Below are positions 11,371 through 22,003 of a stretch of DNA of 64,000 nt, piece after piece. Source of the stretch: Lasiodiplodia sp. COLG20 (Eukaryota; Ascomycota; Dothideomycetes; Botryosphaeriales; Botryosphaeriaceae); assembly GCA_009801085.1 (NCBI GenBank), contig VNWV01000001.1, forward strand, positions 4,526,001-4,590,000, given 5' to 3'. The stretch's first letter is position 1. The number at the start of each line of letters is the position of its first letter. A model generated the notes under the pieces. That model saw nothing but the letters and a program-made list of their open reading frames with translations. It was not told where the DNA came from and ran no database searches. Made by a program: the position numbers and the translations under genes.

Positions 11371-12588
11371 TCACACCTTCTCCTCGGCTAGCGCCTTGAA
11401 GCCGGCGGCGAGGTCGTCCCTCAAGTCCTCCCAGTTCTCGGCGCCGATGGAGAAGCGGAGCAGGGTGGGCTCGACGCTCTTGTCGCTCATGCGGCGCCAC
11501 TCGATCAAGCTCTCGACGCCGCCCAAGCTGGTGGCGTGGTGGAAGAGGTGGAGCTTGCTGGGCAGCCTCTTCGCGAACTCCTTGTTCTTCATCCACAGGG
11601 CGAAGACGGGGCCGAAGCCGTTGGGCATCTGCTTTTTCAGCCAGCCCTGCTCCAGGTCCGCCGTCTGCAGGCTGGCGTGGACGACCTTCTCCACCGTGGC
11701 GGCGACGGGGCTCCCGGCGCTGGAGACGTTCTCGTGCAGCCACTTGACGAGGCGCTCGGCGTTCCTGCTCTGGGCCTGCACGCGCAGCTGCAGGGTGCGC
11801 AGACTCCGCACGCCGAGCCAGCCCTCGAGGCTGCCCATGACGCTGCCGAGGAAGACGCGCTCGTTCCACAGGCCCCAAAACCAGTCTTCACGCGCCTTCG
11901 GCACGGCGAGCACGCCGCACAGCATGTCGCTGTGGCCGCCGATGTACTTTGTGCCGCTGTGCATGACGACGTCGGCGCCCAGCGCAAACGGGTCCTGCAG
12001 GCCCGGCGGCGCGAAGGTCGAGTCGACCGTCAGGAAGGCGCCGCGGGCGTGCGCCTTCGCGGCCAGCGCCGCGATGTCATACGCCTCGCCCGTCGGGTTC
12101 AGCGGCGTCTCGACGTGCACGACGTCGCCTTTGCCCAGGCCGAGCTCGTCCCACGTGCGCTCGTCGTGCAGGTCTGCCAGCTTCAGGCCGTGCATCTTGG
12201 TGTGCAGCGCCAGCACGCCGTGGCAACCGTGGTAGCCGCCCAGCTTGTCGTGCCCGATGGCCACGACGTTCGGCCGGAAGTAGACCATCAGCGCGTGGAA
12301 GGCTGATAGGCCCGACGAGTACGTCAGCGCCCGGCCGCCCAGCAGCTCCGACAGCAGCGCCTCCAGCCGCGTCGTGTTCGGCGCCGACAGCCGGCTGTAG
12401 ATGGGCGGGAAGTCGGTCGACGCGGGCGGCCCGGTGGCCTCGGTGCTGGCCTCCAGCTCGTCCGGGTCGTGGCTGTAGCGGAACGTCGTCGACACGTGCA
12501 TGGCGGGCGCCACGTCGGCGCCCTTGTTGAGCCAGTCGTCGCCGTGGATGGCCAGCGTGGCCGGGTCGTAGGTCGTGGGAGGCGCCAT
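11371..12588 (-). CDS. Cys/Met-metabolism PLP-dependent enzyme (cystathionine gamma-synthase/lyase family)
   Basis: An intronless gene for 405 residues. The frame runs 54 nt further upstream but without an ATG, so MAPPTTYDPATLAIHG is the start. Family landmarks are present: Tyr64 and Arg66 in PIYSRLSAPNTTRLEALL (cofactor phosphate contact from the neighbouring subunit), the SSGLSAFHAL turn, Asp189 in TVDSTFAPPG (pyridine nitrogen), and Lys214 in MHSGTKYIGGHSD, the Schiff-base lysine. The length and the unusually spaced N-terminus are closer to the yeast YHR112C-type branch than to classical MET17, CYS3 or STR2. Exact substrate (cystathionine synthesis, C-S lysis or other) cannot be read from sequence. 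It is divergent from nothing close by; the cyclophilin gene starts over 1.5 kb away on the same strand. Confidence 0.92.
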   Translation of the reverse strand: MAPPTTYDPATLAIHGDDWLNKGADVAPAMHVSTTFRYSHDPDELEASTEATGPPASTDFPPIYSRLSAPNTTRLEALLSELLGGRALTYSSGLSAFHALMVYFRPNVVAIGHDKLGGYHGCHGVLALHTKMHGLKLADLHDERTWDELGLGKGDVVHVETPLNPTGEAYDIAALAAKAHARGAFLTVDSTFAPPGLQDPFALGADVVMHSGTKYIGGHSDMLCGVLAVPKAREDWFWGLWNERVFLGSVMGSLEGWLGVRSLRTLQLRVQAQSRNAERLVKWLHENVSSAGSPVAATVEKVVHASLQTADLEQGWLKKQMPNGFGPVFALWMKNKEFAKRLPSKLHLFHHATSLGGVESLIEWRRMSDKSVEPTLLRFSIGAENWEDLRDDLAAGFKALAEEKV

Positions 12589-13191
12589 TGCGGCTCTGTC
12601 GAATTGGCCGAGATGGGAAGACGCCAATGGATTGATCGGCAACGGGAGGCTTGAGCGGCGGCTGTTAGAGCGCTACCAGTGGCCGAAGAAACAACAAGCG
12701 TGGTGCATGCTGAGAAACAGTGAGCATCAGTCAATGAGGGTCGATGGCGAGATTTAGAGTTGCCTGAGGCTGCGCTCCTGCCCCACTGCTCAATGACGGA
12801 ATCGCATGACTCATCTGGCCACAACCACGCGGCCAATGGGAAAAGCCACGTCGGGCTGGCGATGCGGATTGCCGGTGGAGCGGGACCTGAATTGCGCCCG
12901 GCGAGAGGGGCAGTGGTGTTGAGGCCACCCATCAGGCGAGATCAGCACAGCACGCGCGGGGAGCCGCCGGTCGCGTCAGGGCATGCGAACACATGCGAAA
13001 GTCTTCAGAAGAGCACAGCACATGACAGCAGAGATCGAGTTGTTATTCGGCACCTGGATCGCTACTAGTCTAACCGCTACTTTTTGCTGCTACCCCGCAG
13101 CCCCGTTGACTGCCCCTCACTAGATGCTTCAACGGGCCAACCCAGCTGCTCATCAACTCATAAGACCATCATCAAAGGAAAAGCAAGCCAT
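12589..13191. promoter_or_regulatory. Promoter of the PLP enzyme and 3' flank of cyclophilin
   Basis: A 600-bp space between two minus-strand genes. It contains TGACTCATCTGG-like sequence near 12806-12818 (ATGACTCAT at 12806-12814), which matches the GCN4/CpcA-type core TGACTCA used for amino-acid control. That would suit an amino-acid metabolic gene, but it is a single short match and only suggestive. Confidence 0.4.
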
Positions 13192-13632
13192 TTACAACTG
13201 GCCAGACTTGACGATGGTAGGGGCCTTCTTGTACTTGATGGCGCCAGAGCCGCTGCCGCAGGCCTCGATGGCCTTGACGACCCTGTACGACTCGACGTCA
13301 CCCTCGGGGACGGTGCCGAAGACGACGTGCTTGCCGTCGAGCCACGAGGTGACGACGGTGGTGACGAAGAACTGCGAGCCGTTGCTGTGGCAAATGGGTT
13401 AGCGCCTGTCTCAATTGGGCGGTGCGGGGCTATGTCTCCTTACGTGTTGGGGCCAGCGTTAGCCATCGACAGGAGGAAGGGGTTCTTGTGCTGGAGCTTG
13501 AAGTTCTCGTCGGCGAACTTCTCGCCGTAGATGGACTTGCCGCCGGTGCCCTGCGCAGCCGTCAGTATACCCAGCGACGCAGCGATGACGCCATCCGCTT
13601 TGTAGGGGAGCACGTACGTTGCCGCGGGTGAA

Positions 13633-13665
<33 letters not shown>

Positions 13666-14148
13666 GCGGTGGAACTTGGAGCCCTGGTAGCCGAAGCCCT
13701 TCTCGCCAGTGCACAGGGCGCGGAAGTTCTCGGCGGTCTTGGGGACGACATCGTCGAAGAGATCGAAGTTGATGCGACCGGACTGCTCCTTGACGGCGCC
13801 GGTGGAGGTGACGTTGCCCTTGGCGTCGACCTGGACCTCGGGGCCCCTGGAGAGATGCGGTCAGCAACACGTCGCAGCCAATGCGGAGCGGTGACAACCT
13901 ACTCCCACTCGCAGTCGAACTGTAGGCGGCGGTTAGCGACAGCAGCAGAGGGTGCGAGGGTGTGGGCGACGTACGAAAACCTTGACAGTCATGTTTGCTG
14001 ATGAAGCGTGGAAGTTTCTAATGGAAGAGGGAGAAGATTGGGGGAAGCGGTGGAGTGGTGTGTTGAAGAAGAAGCGGGAGGAGGGGCCCTTGGAGGGGTA
14101 GAAAATACGTGGAACGGAGCAGCCCCGCCTCGGGAGGAACGCGGCCAT
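13192..14148 (-). CDS. Cyclophilin-type peptidyl-prolyl cis-trans isomerase, likely cytosolic and mitochondrial forms
   Basis: It catalyses cis-trans isomerisation of prolyl bonds and is the cyclosporin A receptor. Exons in transcription order are 14148-13975, 13919-13903, 13846-13618, 13550-13444 and 13384-13192. From the ATG at 13992 the product is a 187-residue cyclophilin. From an in-frame ATG at 14148 it gains a 52-residue leader rich in Arg, Ser and Phe and free of acidic residues, a clear mitochondrial presequence. All key residues are present in 187-form numbering: Arg72, Phe77, Gln80, Phe130, Trp138 (cyclosporin-contact Trp) and His143, in [20 protein letters not shown] and [11 protein letters not shown]. 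Neurospora crassa is known to make both forms from one cyclophilin gene, so alternative transcription starts are likely here. A 17-nt micro-exon (13903-13919) is needed for the frame. Confidence 0.96.
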
Positions 14149-15144
14149 GGTCTGCTGTGCTTCGGGTTTAGCGGCTAGGGCACGTGAGGAGAAAAGTGAG
14201 ACGCCTTGGGCTGTTGCGCGACGCCTGCGGAGGGCTGTGCCTGCCTCCGCAAGCTCTGCCCTAATGCACATCCGTCGTCATGGTGGGGAACGCGAGGCTG
14301 ACCAAGCCTGCGAGTCCGAGAAGGACGACGGTGGCTGCGGGCGATCGGAGAGCTCAGAGCTGGCTGGAGCTCCCCCAGGCGCAGCAGCCCGGCAGTGGGA
14401 GGGGCAGCACACCTACCGATGCGGCGAAGGACGCTCTTGATGCGTGCGAGTGCGTTGGACGGAGCTCAATGGAGCTTGCGGCGGGCGATTGAGGGCAATT
14501 GGCGGCGCTGGACGGCTAGCGATGGGTGAGAAGCGCAGCTCGACGCTTCTCAGAAGACTGGCAGAGCACTGACGCAGCAGCCGATGGCATCGCCGGCGCC
14601 AAGCAGAATTCCAGAGCAAGTCACGTGCCGTCCGCGTTCCGCTTTCCCAACACTGACCAGGCCAACGCTCTGCGGGCTGCCCGCACGCTGCACTCGCCGC
14701 TCCATTGCTCACCGCTCTACTCGAGTGATCGCATGAAAAATCACGTGCAGAGTCGAGGCTCTGGTGTCGGCCGGGCGCAGCCAGGGTGCGGTGCCGGGAA
14801 CGGCGGTCGGGCACCTAAGGACCGGCTGAGCGTCGCTGAGAGAGCGAAGAGGCCACTTTGAGACGAGATCCAGACACCCAAAGGCGAATTACCTGGCTCC
14901 TTGATTCACACAGTTGCAACAGGCGTCCAGAGAGCTGTTCACCACCATCTGACGCTGAGTGGGCGTGCTCGAGACCTTCCGAGTTTGCGGCAAGTTCGGG
15001 CGTCTCTAACCCTTCCAACCCTGTAAGCACTTGCCAAGGCCATCTGCTGCCCCGGGGAAAGCACCACAGGACGCTGCGAACTGTCCTCCTACCACACCAC
15101 CGTTTCCGCAAAGCCCACCAGCCGCCGCTGAGCCCGCGCCCAAG
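14149..15144. promoter_or_regulatory. Divergent promoter region between cyclophilin and epsin
   Basis: About 1 kb shared by two diverging genes. The epsin side has a C-rich, CT-biased leader ending CGCGCCCAAG before the ATG. No coding frame is supported. Confidence 0.5.
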
Positions 15145-17002
15145 ATGGATCTCGACAGCCTCAAGGATAAAGTGAGCAACCTCACGCTCTACGACCTCAA
15201 GGCCGGCGTGCGCAAGGTCCAGAATGGTATGCGACATCTGTCCGGACGCCAACGCGCAAGAGGACCGGATGGCTAACCACCAGCCCAGCGGTCATGAACT
15301 ATACCGAGATGGAGGCGAAGGTGCGCGAGGCTACTAACAATGAGCCTTGGTGAGCAACCCGCCCGCAGCTTTGCCTTGACACCGTTGCTGACCTCTCTCC
15401 AGGGGAGCATCTTCGAGTCTGATGCAGGAGATCGCGAATGGCACCTACAACTAGTCAGTCCTCCCGCATAGCCTTACCATTCGCCGCGCATGCTAAACGA
15501 CGCATCAGCCAGCTGCTTAACGAGATCATGCCCATGATTTACAAGCGTTTCACCGAGAAGTCAGCGGAGGAGTGGCGGCAAATCTACAAGGTGCGCGCTC
15601 ACTGCCCAATCACTCCACCTCAATGCTTATGGGAAGCTAGGCTCTCCAACTGCTCGAGTTTCTGATCAAGAATGGCTCCGAGCGTGTCATCGACGACGCA
15701 CGATCCCACCTCTCGCTCCTCAAGATGCTGCGCCAGTTCCACTACATCGACATGAACGGCAAGGACCAGGGTATCAACGTGCGTAACCGAGCAAAGGAGC
15801 TGGGTGAGCTGCTTAGCGATGTCGAACGCATCCGTTCAGAGCGCAAGAAGGCCCGCGCCACCCGCAACAAGTACACTGGCGTTGAGGGCGGTGCCGGTCT
15901 GGGCTTCTCTTCCAACAACCGCTACAGTGGCTTCGGCAGCGAGACTGGTGGCTACAGTGGTGGCGGCGGTTACGGGGGTTTCAGTGGAGGCGTCTACGGT
16001 GACGGTGGTGGCTTCGGCGGCGAGGGAGACAGCGGATACCATGGCTCGGGCAGCAGGCGGGATAGGTTCGAGGAGTACGACGAGTACGATGAAGGTGCGG
16101 TTGCAGCTCCCAGTAGGAGACAGGCCGACACCCAGCGGGCTGGTGTCAGAAGGGAGACCAGCGGCGGTGCTGCCAGCAAGAAGAAGGAGGAGCCTCCCAA
16201 GCCCAAGCAGCCTGAAGTTGACCTCTTCTCCTTCGACGATCCCGAACCCGTCCCCTCAGCGTCCAATGGCAAGGCCCCCGCCACTAGCTCCGCTGCGGAC
16301 GATTTTGGCGCCATGCAATCCGGAGGTGCAGCAGACGACGACGATTTCGACGACTTCCAGTCTGCCACTCCGGCTCCGGCCGCCGCTCCAGCAGCAGCAG
16401 TGCCTGCCCCTGCAGCTGGCGGTTTTGGCGTTCTCACTCCTCCGCCCATGGCGCCATCTGCCCAGCCAACCCAGTTCGCCGCACCGCAGCCGCGTTCGGG
16501 TGCCCAAGCATCCAACATCAACGACCTGTTCTCCTCCATCCACTCGCCCTCGGGCAGCATCTCTTCCGCGCGCCAGACGCCGGCCACCACCGCCTCCTCC
16601 GCCTTTGCTCCGCCGCCCGCGCAGCAGCAGCCCGCTGGTTACGTCCCCAACCAGCCCAACTACTTCACTTCGGTGCCGGCTGCGTCAGGTCTCGCAACTC
16701 AGCAGACGGGCGGCAGCCTCGGCGGCAAGGGGTCCACGCCCGGCGTCCTGTCGCCCACGGGAAGCATCGGCGGCGCCAAGAAGCCCGCCGGCGGCGACGC
16801 CTTCTCCGACCTGCTCTCCGGCATGGGCACGAAGAAGCCCGCGCAGTCGCAGCCCAAGGTCAGCATGGCGGACCTGGCCAAGCAAAAGACAAGCAGCGGC
16901 CTGTGGGGCGCACCGGCCGCCGCCTCTCCCACGATGCCTGCGGCTGGTGCTCCGCCGCAGGGCCAGAAGACCGGCAGCGCGTTGGACGACCTTTTGGGTT
17001 GA
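15145..17002 (+). CDS. Epsin-like ENTH-domain clathrin adaptor (Ent3 type)
   Basis: Five exons, 15145-15226, 15289-15349, 15403-15453, 15509-15590 and 15641-17002, encode 545 residues. Residues about 5-150 are an ENTH domain (VREATNNEPWGASSSLMQEI, then KALQLLEFLIKNGSERVIDD), which binds phosphoinositides and curves membranes. The tail is Gly/Tyr-, then Pro/Ala/Gln-rich and disordered. It lacks ubiquitin-interacting motifs and NPF repeats, which points to the Golgi/endosomal Ent3 branch rather than endocytic Ent1/2. An acidic-phenylalanine motif DDDDFDDF at about residues 324-331 fits binding to the gamma-ear of GGA or AP-1. The chain ends SALDDLLG, a form also seen in clathrin-adaptor tails. 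The start is fixed by MDLDSLKDKVSNLTLYDLKA, the usual N-terminus. Four introns within the ENTH coding region are typical. Confidence 0.95.
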
Positions 17003-18393
17003 GAAGCAGGTGGGAAAGGAGCTTGGCCTAGCCAACGCATACTGACGATATGTGAAAGTGTAATGGCCGTTACATGAGGAAAAATCAGTTAGAATGAATG
17101 TTCTTTTTTTGTGCTTGGTTATTGGCAGCGTAGGTGCTGTTTCTTCGTTTTTTCGTTTCCTGCCTCATTGGGATCAGGTGGCGTGGAGCAGCATAAAAGA
17201 TACGAGACCAGGGGGACAACTGCATTTCTGCTCGTTCTGCTTTTGGGTTTATGAAGTGTATATAATTGCTCGAGATTGATGACTATTTCTTCGCTTTCGG
17301 TTTTGCTCTCTTCATGGCGAAGTGATGTCGAGTAAGACCGCGGTTCAGAGGTCGAGGGAATGGAAAGGCGCAAGATAACGGGGTCTGTACTCTGGCATTG
17401 CCGTGAGCGTTGTGCATAAGCATCTTCTCGGACTACTGGTTGCTCGTCTCTTTCTTATACGGAGATAGTGGTAAATGCCAGCTGTTGGCTGCCTTTCATG
17501 AATATAATTTTAAAGATGACGTAGGGAAATTTGTCAGAACTCCTTGCTACTTCTAGCTATTATACTACGTTAAATTGTAGGATAAACACTCACTACCCTT
17601 GGTCGTTGGATAGCTTGCACGGCTACGATTCTACAACGAGCGAGATGAGCATATTTGGAGAAAGGCGCTGGAAAATGAAGTGGCGTTCTCGATCGGGACA
17701 TCTGCTGCTCCAGCTGGGTGTTTGGGAGGTCATGTGGAATTCCACGTCCAATGTTATAAAATTGCTTGACAATATATGGATAGATAACGCGTATATAGGG
17801 TGCAAGAAGCGTAATAGGCGATCTCCGGGTGGTTGGTAGGTGCTCAGCGCGGGAGCCGAAATTCAAGGTGCAGGTATCATACGGGTGCCCACAGGATAAT
17901 AAGGGCCCCTATAGGAGAACCAATAAAGCTGCTGACTTGGACATAACACCGCAGGATGTACAGGGAAGATCTGAGCACGAGTCTCAGGGCGAGGAGTGAC
18001 CCGTCATCTCGGTTCAGCCCGAGTCCTATTTCGCTTCTGCAGTCGTCTCCGCACATCCCCACAACACGCTTACTTTGACCGGTTTTTGGGCTAACAACGA
18101 CATGGTTGCTCCCGTTGGTCGGCTTCGCTGGGCAGTATCCAGGTTGCTTCAGGAGAAGGGCTTTCGAGGTTGGGCTATGGTTGGCTGTTGCTTTCGCGGC
18201 TTCCGGTAAAATAGTTAACGACGTGATTTTGGCATGAATCAGACGAGACCTGAAGTTGTGGTGTTCATGTTTCGTTTTTGCATTTCACTACTGTGAAGTA
18301 GTCTTATGGTATGAACCCGGGCGACCAAATGCACGCCACCCTTTATTTTCCCCACGTGAAAACCGATAAAGAAGACCCCAAGCAGGAAACGCT
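17003..18393. other. Spacer between convergent epsin and uL14 genes
   Basis: Both neighbouring genes end here, so this is 3' flank from both sides plus about 1 kb of lower-GC sequence. The open frames at 17531-17839 and 17570-17866 overlap in antisense and have no protein-like character. Confidence 0.45.
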
Positions 18394-19261
18394 TTACATG
18401 ACAACACCGGAGTTGCTGGCAATACGCTGTGCGGGGTGTCAGTGAAATCCATATTGCAGACGCCTTCTCGTGCGCAGAGCGCGGGGAGAAACTTACGGGC
18501 CAGAGCTCAGCAGCCTCCTTACCGACGGGGCCAGTGATGGCAGAGCCCTTCATTTCACCCTTGGGATTGACGATCTGTACGAAATTGCGTCAGCCGTTTC
18601 TGTTCACCAGATTCCACCAGCTCCCAAATTCTTCCCAAACTCCTCCGCTCTCAGGGTGCGGGGCGTGCACGTACCACACCAGCGTTGTCCTCGAAGTAGA
18701 GGTAGATACCGTCTCCCCTCCTCCAGGGCTTGCTCTGGCGGACGATGACGGCAGGCATGACCTTCTTCCTCAGCTCAGGCTTGCCCTTCTTGACGGTGGC
18801 CATGACCATGTCGCCAACACCACCGGCCGGCAGACGGTTCAGGCGCGCACCAGTGCCCTTGACCGAGATGATGTAGAGGTTCCTGGCACCGGAGTTGTCG
18901 CAGCAGTTCATGACGGCACCGCTGTAACGCAAATCAGCTTCTCGCTCGTTTTTCGCTGCCATGTTTCGCGTGGGGCATGCGCGTGCGTATGCGCCGGGGG
19001 TTGCTTTCGGGCGGATCCGGGGTGTTTTTCATGACTGGGGGAGTCGTTGCGGGACTTGAACGTACACGGGAAGACCGAGGGTCATCTTGAGCTTGTTGCC
19101 GGTGGCAGCGCGTCTGCACAGAATTCATGTCAGCGACTTCACGTCCTCCATAGAGCTCATTCCGCGATTCTCAAGGCCTCGTCTCCCTCCACCGTCTGAC
19201 TGCGGCCATCGCGATAGCGGTTTCGGGGAGAGCAGATGACGTACCCTCTCTTGGAAGCCAT
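18394..19261 (-). CDS. RPL23: 60S ribosomal protein uL14 (L23)
   Basis: A component of the large ribosomal subunit at the subunit interface, next to the sarcin-ricin loop. Five exons in transcription order: 19261-19245, 19113-19066, 18921-18675, 18574-18497 and 18426-18394 give exactly 140 residues, the standard eukaryotic length. The protein starts [20 protein letters not shown]. It includes [20 protein letters not shown] and the [18 protein letters not shown] loop, and ends ASNSGVVM. The 17-nt first exon followed by a 131-nt intron is a common arrangement in fungal ribosomal protein genes. An open frame that runs through the intron into exon 3 (starting MAAKNERE) is an artefact of unspliced reading. 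Confidence 0.98.
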
Positions 19262-22003
19262 TTTTGCTGATTATCCGGTGGTGGTCGGGGGATAAGGTGC
19301 GAGGGTATATTGTCGTCGTCGGCGTCTCGAAGCAGCGATATCGAAAGTTTCGCTTCGCCTGTGCCTGCTCGGTGGGCCGGAACTCGGGCGATGTGTTGTT
19401 CCGCGCGCTAGCCCCAAACGGCGGGGAACACCAAATCTTGAGCCTCGCCCCTCTTGCTCACTACTACCACCAGCGCCGAACGTGATAGTTGAACTTTTCA
19501 AGAATTGAAATTAAAACTCACATGCGGCCCACGTATTTAGAATAGCTTATGGGAACTTCCAATGCCCTTGGCAAAGCGCTGTGCCTGGCTTGTCATGACT
19601 GTTTCGACCAATCTGCTGGACTACCCGGACTCAGGATAGCCATTGAGCAGCATGACTCTCTTCTCCCACTGCGACTTCTACGGCTGAAAATAGCTGGAAA
19701 AGGAGACAACGGAAAAAAGTCGTGTGGCCGTAGTCAGAAGGGCCGCGCCACATATGGGCCTCGTATCCGGCCGCCGAAGGCCGACACTTGTTTCTGGCAG
19801 CCACAGCGCCAGTGCACCTCACTATCCAGCCCTACACCGAGGCTGGCGCGCCCTACGGTGCTGAGGGAAGCTTGTCGTGTGGCTCAAGCCCCTTAATGCT
19901 CCCGCGGGAGCGCGAGCACCGCCTCAGGTTACATAAAAGCGGTAGGTATCATCACGTATTCTGCAACCGCCAAGCCAAGGAGTAGATAAAAATAGGCCCG
20001 CGTCTTCCCCTACAGAGCGTTGAATTTCTGCGGCGTAAAAATGCCGAACGGCGAATCCCTTCGGCTTCGCCTATCCGACCATGTTTCTTCGCGGACCGCA
20101 ACCGGGGCCCGGTGACGAGCGGGGCGTGCCGCCGTACCTGAAATGCCATGCATAGAGGCGGTCCTCTCCGGCGTCTCCGAAATGGGGCGCTGGATTCCCT
20201 AAATGGAGGTTGAGGACGCCATGTTGGAAGTCGACTCAAGGGAAAGCCAAGCTCACGCCAGGGTGGGGAAAATTATGGAACGCGATACCCGCTGCGCCGG
20301 CTCGACGGATGTTTACCTACCAACGAGCCCTTCTGGCGTTCAGATCACCGCAGCAATCGAGCAGAAAAAAAGATCGTTTGTTTGGCAGAGATATTACCGG
20401 ACCGCGTGACGCTCGGGTCGCGACTCAGGCCTCGGGTAGAAGCAATGCGCGTTGTGGGCCGCGACGATCTCATGTCCAACGAGAGCGATCCTAGCCGAAA
20501 CCAGCGAAGATGAGCAAGATGGCTGGGCACTTGGAAAAAAGTAGATGTCAAGAAACGTCATCCAATTGCACGTTGGGCACGTCGTCATGGGGTTGCGGGA
20601 ATTGCACGGGTGGGTGACCGGTGTCTAGCGCGACGACAAGCAATGGGGTCAACGCTGGGGAAGTCCGCAGAAAGGCGGTCTGAATCATTCGAGAAGCATT
20701 CAGGAGAAAGGGCTGCAAGAGGTAGACAAATGCAGGACCAGGGCCCCAGCAGGCGCGGCTTCGGGATGCGACGTCAGATGGGCACGAAACGGGGACCACG
20801 CAGGCTGCGGGAGGAACCTAGGCCAGCCATGCGGACCACTTGGTCTGCTGTGAGCGGTGCGTCCGCGAGGGCCTCCTGGCTCCCACGCCGACACGGGCGA
20901 TCCTCCAGAGACGTCCGAATCGCGCGGCGCCAGAGGGTTGATTCAGGATCTGAAGCTTCTCGCGCTCGTGTCGAACGCGGCTCGAGCTCGGCGGCGTCTG
21001 GCGGGACGAGACCGACTCGTATAGCGGAGGAGCCGTAGGGCTCAAGTCGCGGCGTCCGAGCGTGGGCGGGCGAGGTGATGTGCAGGCCGACGCACGCTTT
21101 ATGACGATTTGCAGGCGTGTAACAGCGGCAGGCGGCCGGCGTAGGGAGAGCGGCGCGCCGCAGAGCCGCGACGTCGTTCGGCGCTGAAACAAGCCACTGA
21201 TGCTCGCCAGCGGGAGCAGGGGTGCGGCGCCTCCACGCGGCGCGGAGAAGCATCAGGCGACGGGGGTGGGCAGCTCTAAATTGGCCTAGATACGAGCGGG
21301 CGGCCGACCGCGCACGTTCGGGACGGCAGACAGACAACGCGTCCTGCCGGCTCGAGGGAGGCGGCGTGGCAGGCGTCAGGCAGGTGGAGACGGGCCGACG
21401 GGGGGCATCCAGGGCCCTACGATCGCAGCCAGCCAGAGCCTATCTGAGCCACGGCGGTGCGCGCGCGTTGCTCCTCAGCGTGAAACCTCTCCGCCGCCAG
21501 GAGATGAGGCAAGGTGACACGTGCGCGCATTCCACCGCCCGCCAAGGAGGCCAGAGTGTGCGCTGCTCGGCTCTGCCCAAATTGCAATCTGCGAGCATCA
21601 CGGCAGCTCCCAAAGCCTTCGCTGCCGCCGCTCTTGCTTCGTATTTGGCGTAGCTTTTTTGCCCTGAGCGGATAGTGAGCGCGCCCCGCCCGGTCGCATT
21701 GGCTCGCTAGCAGGGACCCTTGCCGGAGCCCGCAGCCTGTCCTGACGCCCAAGCGCACCAGCCCCAGCACCAGCCCACGATAACGGGCGCCCTGGACGAG
21801 CAACCACACCGCGCACCACCACGCCAGGAGCGATACGGCGCCGCCAAACGCTCTCGTCCGGGCCCGCCCCATCTGCCTCGACCGATCGCCCGCCTGCTTT
21901 TCTCTTCCTCGCCCGCCCCAGCAGCTGTCCGCTGTCGCATGCCACACCGCGCCGCCCCGCAGCTTCCTCCGCACCGCTCCTCCCACGCCCCCACTGTCTC
22001 GAC
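19262..22003. other. Long intergenic region with a GC-rich leader
   Basis: The left part is the uL14 promoter. From about 20,600 to 22,003 the sequence is very GC-rich with many Arg/Ser/Pro-biased open frames on both strands (for example 20610-21038 plus and 20774-21337 minus), which GC-rich DNA gives by chance. The last 250 bases are a C-rich pyrimidine leader for the 22004 gene. No gene is supported. Confidence 0.4.

Noticed and set aside
11396..12306. Two long plus-strand frames (279 and 256 residues) over the PLP enzyme
   Set aside because: They are antisense shadows of a GC-rich coding sequence; the minus strand carries all catalytic motifs.
15804..17045. 413-residue alternative frame within epsin
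   Set aside because: A Ser/Arg/Pro-rich plus-one frame of the low-complexity epsin tail; no start context or conserved features.
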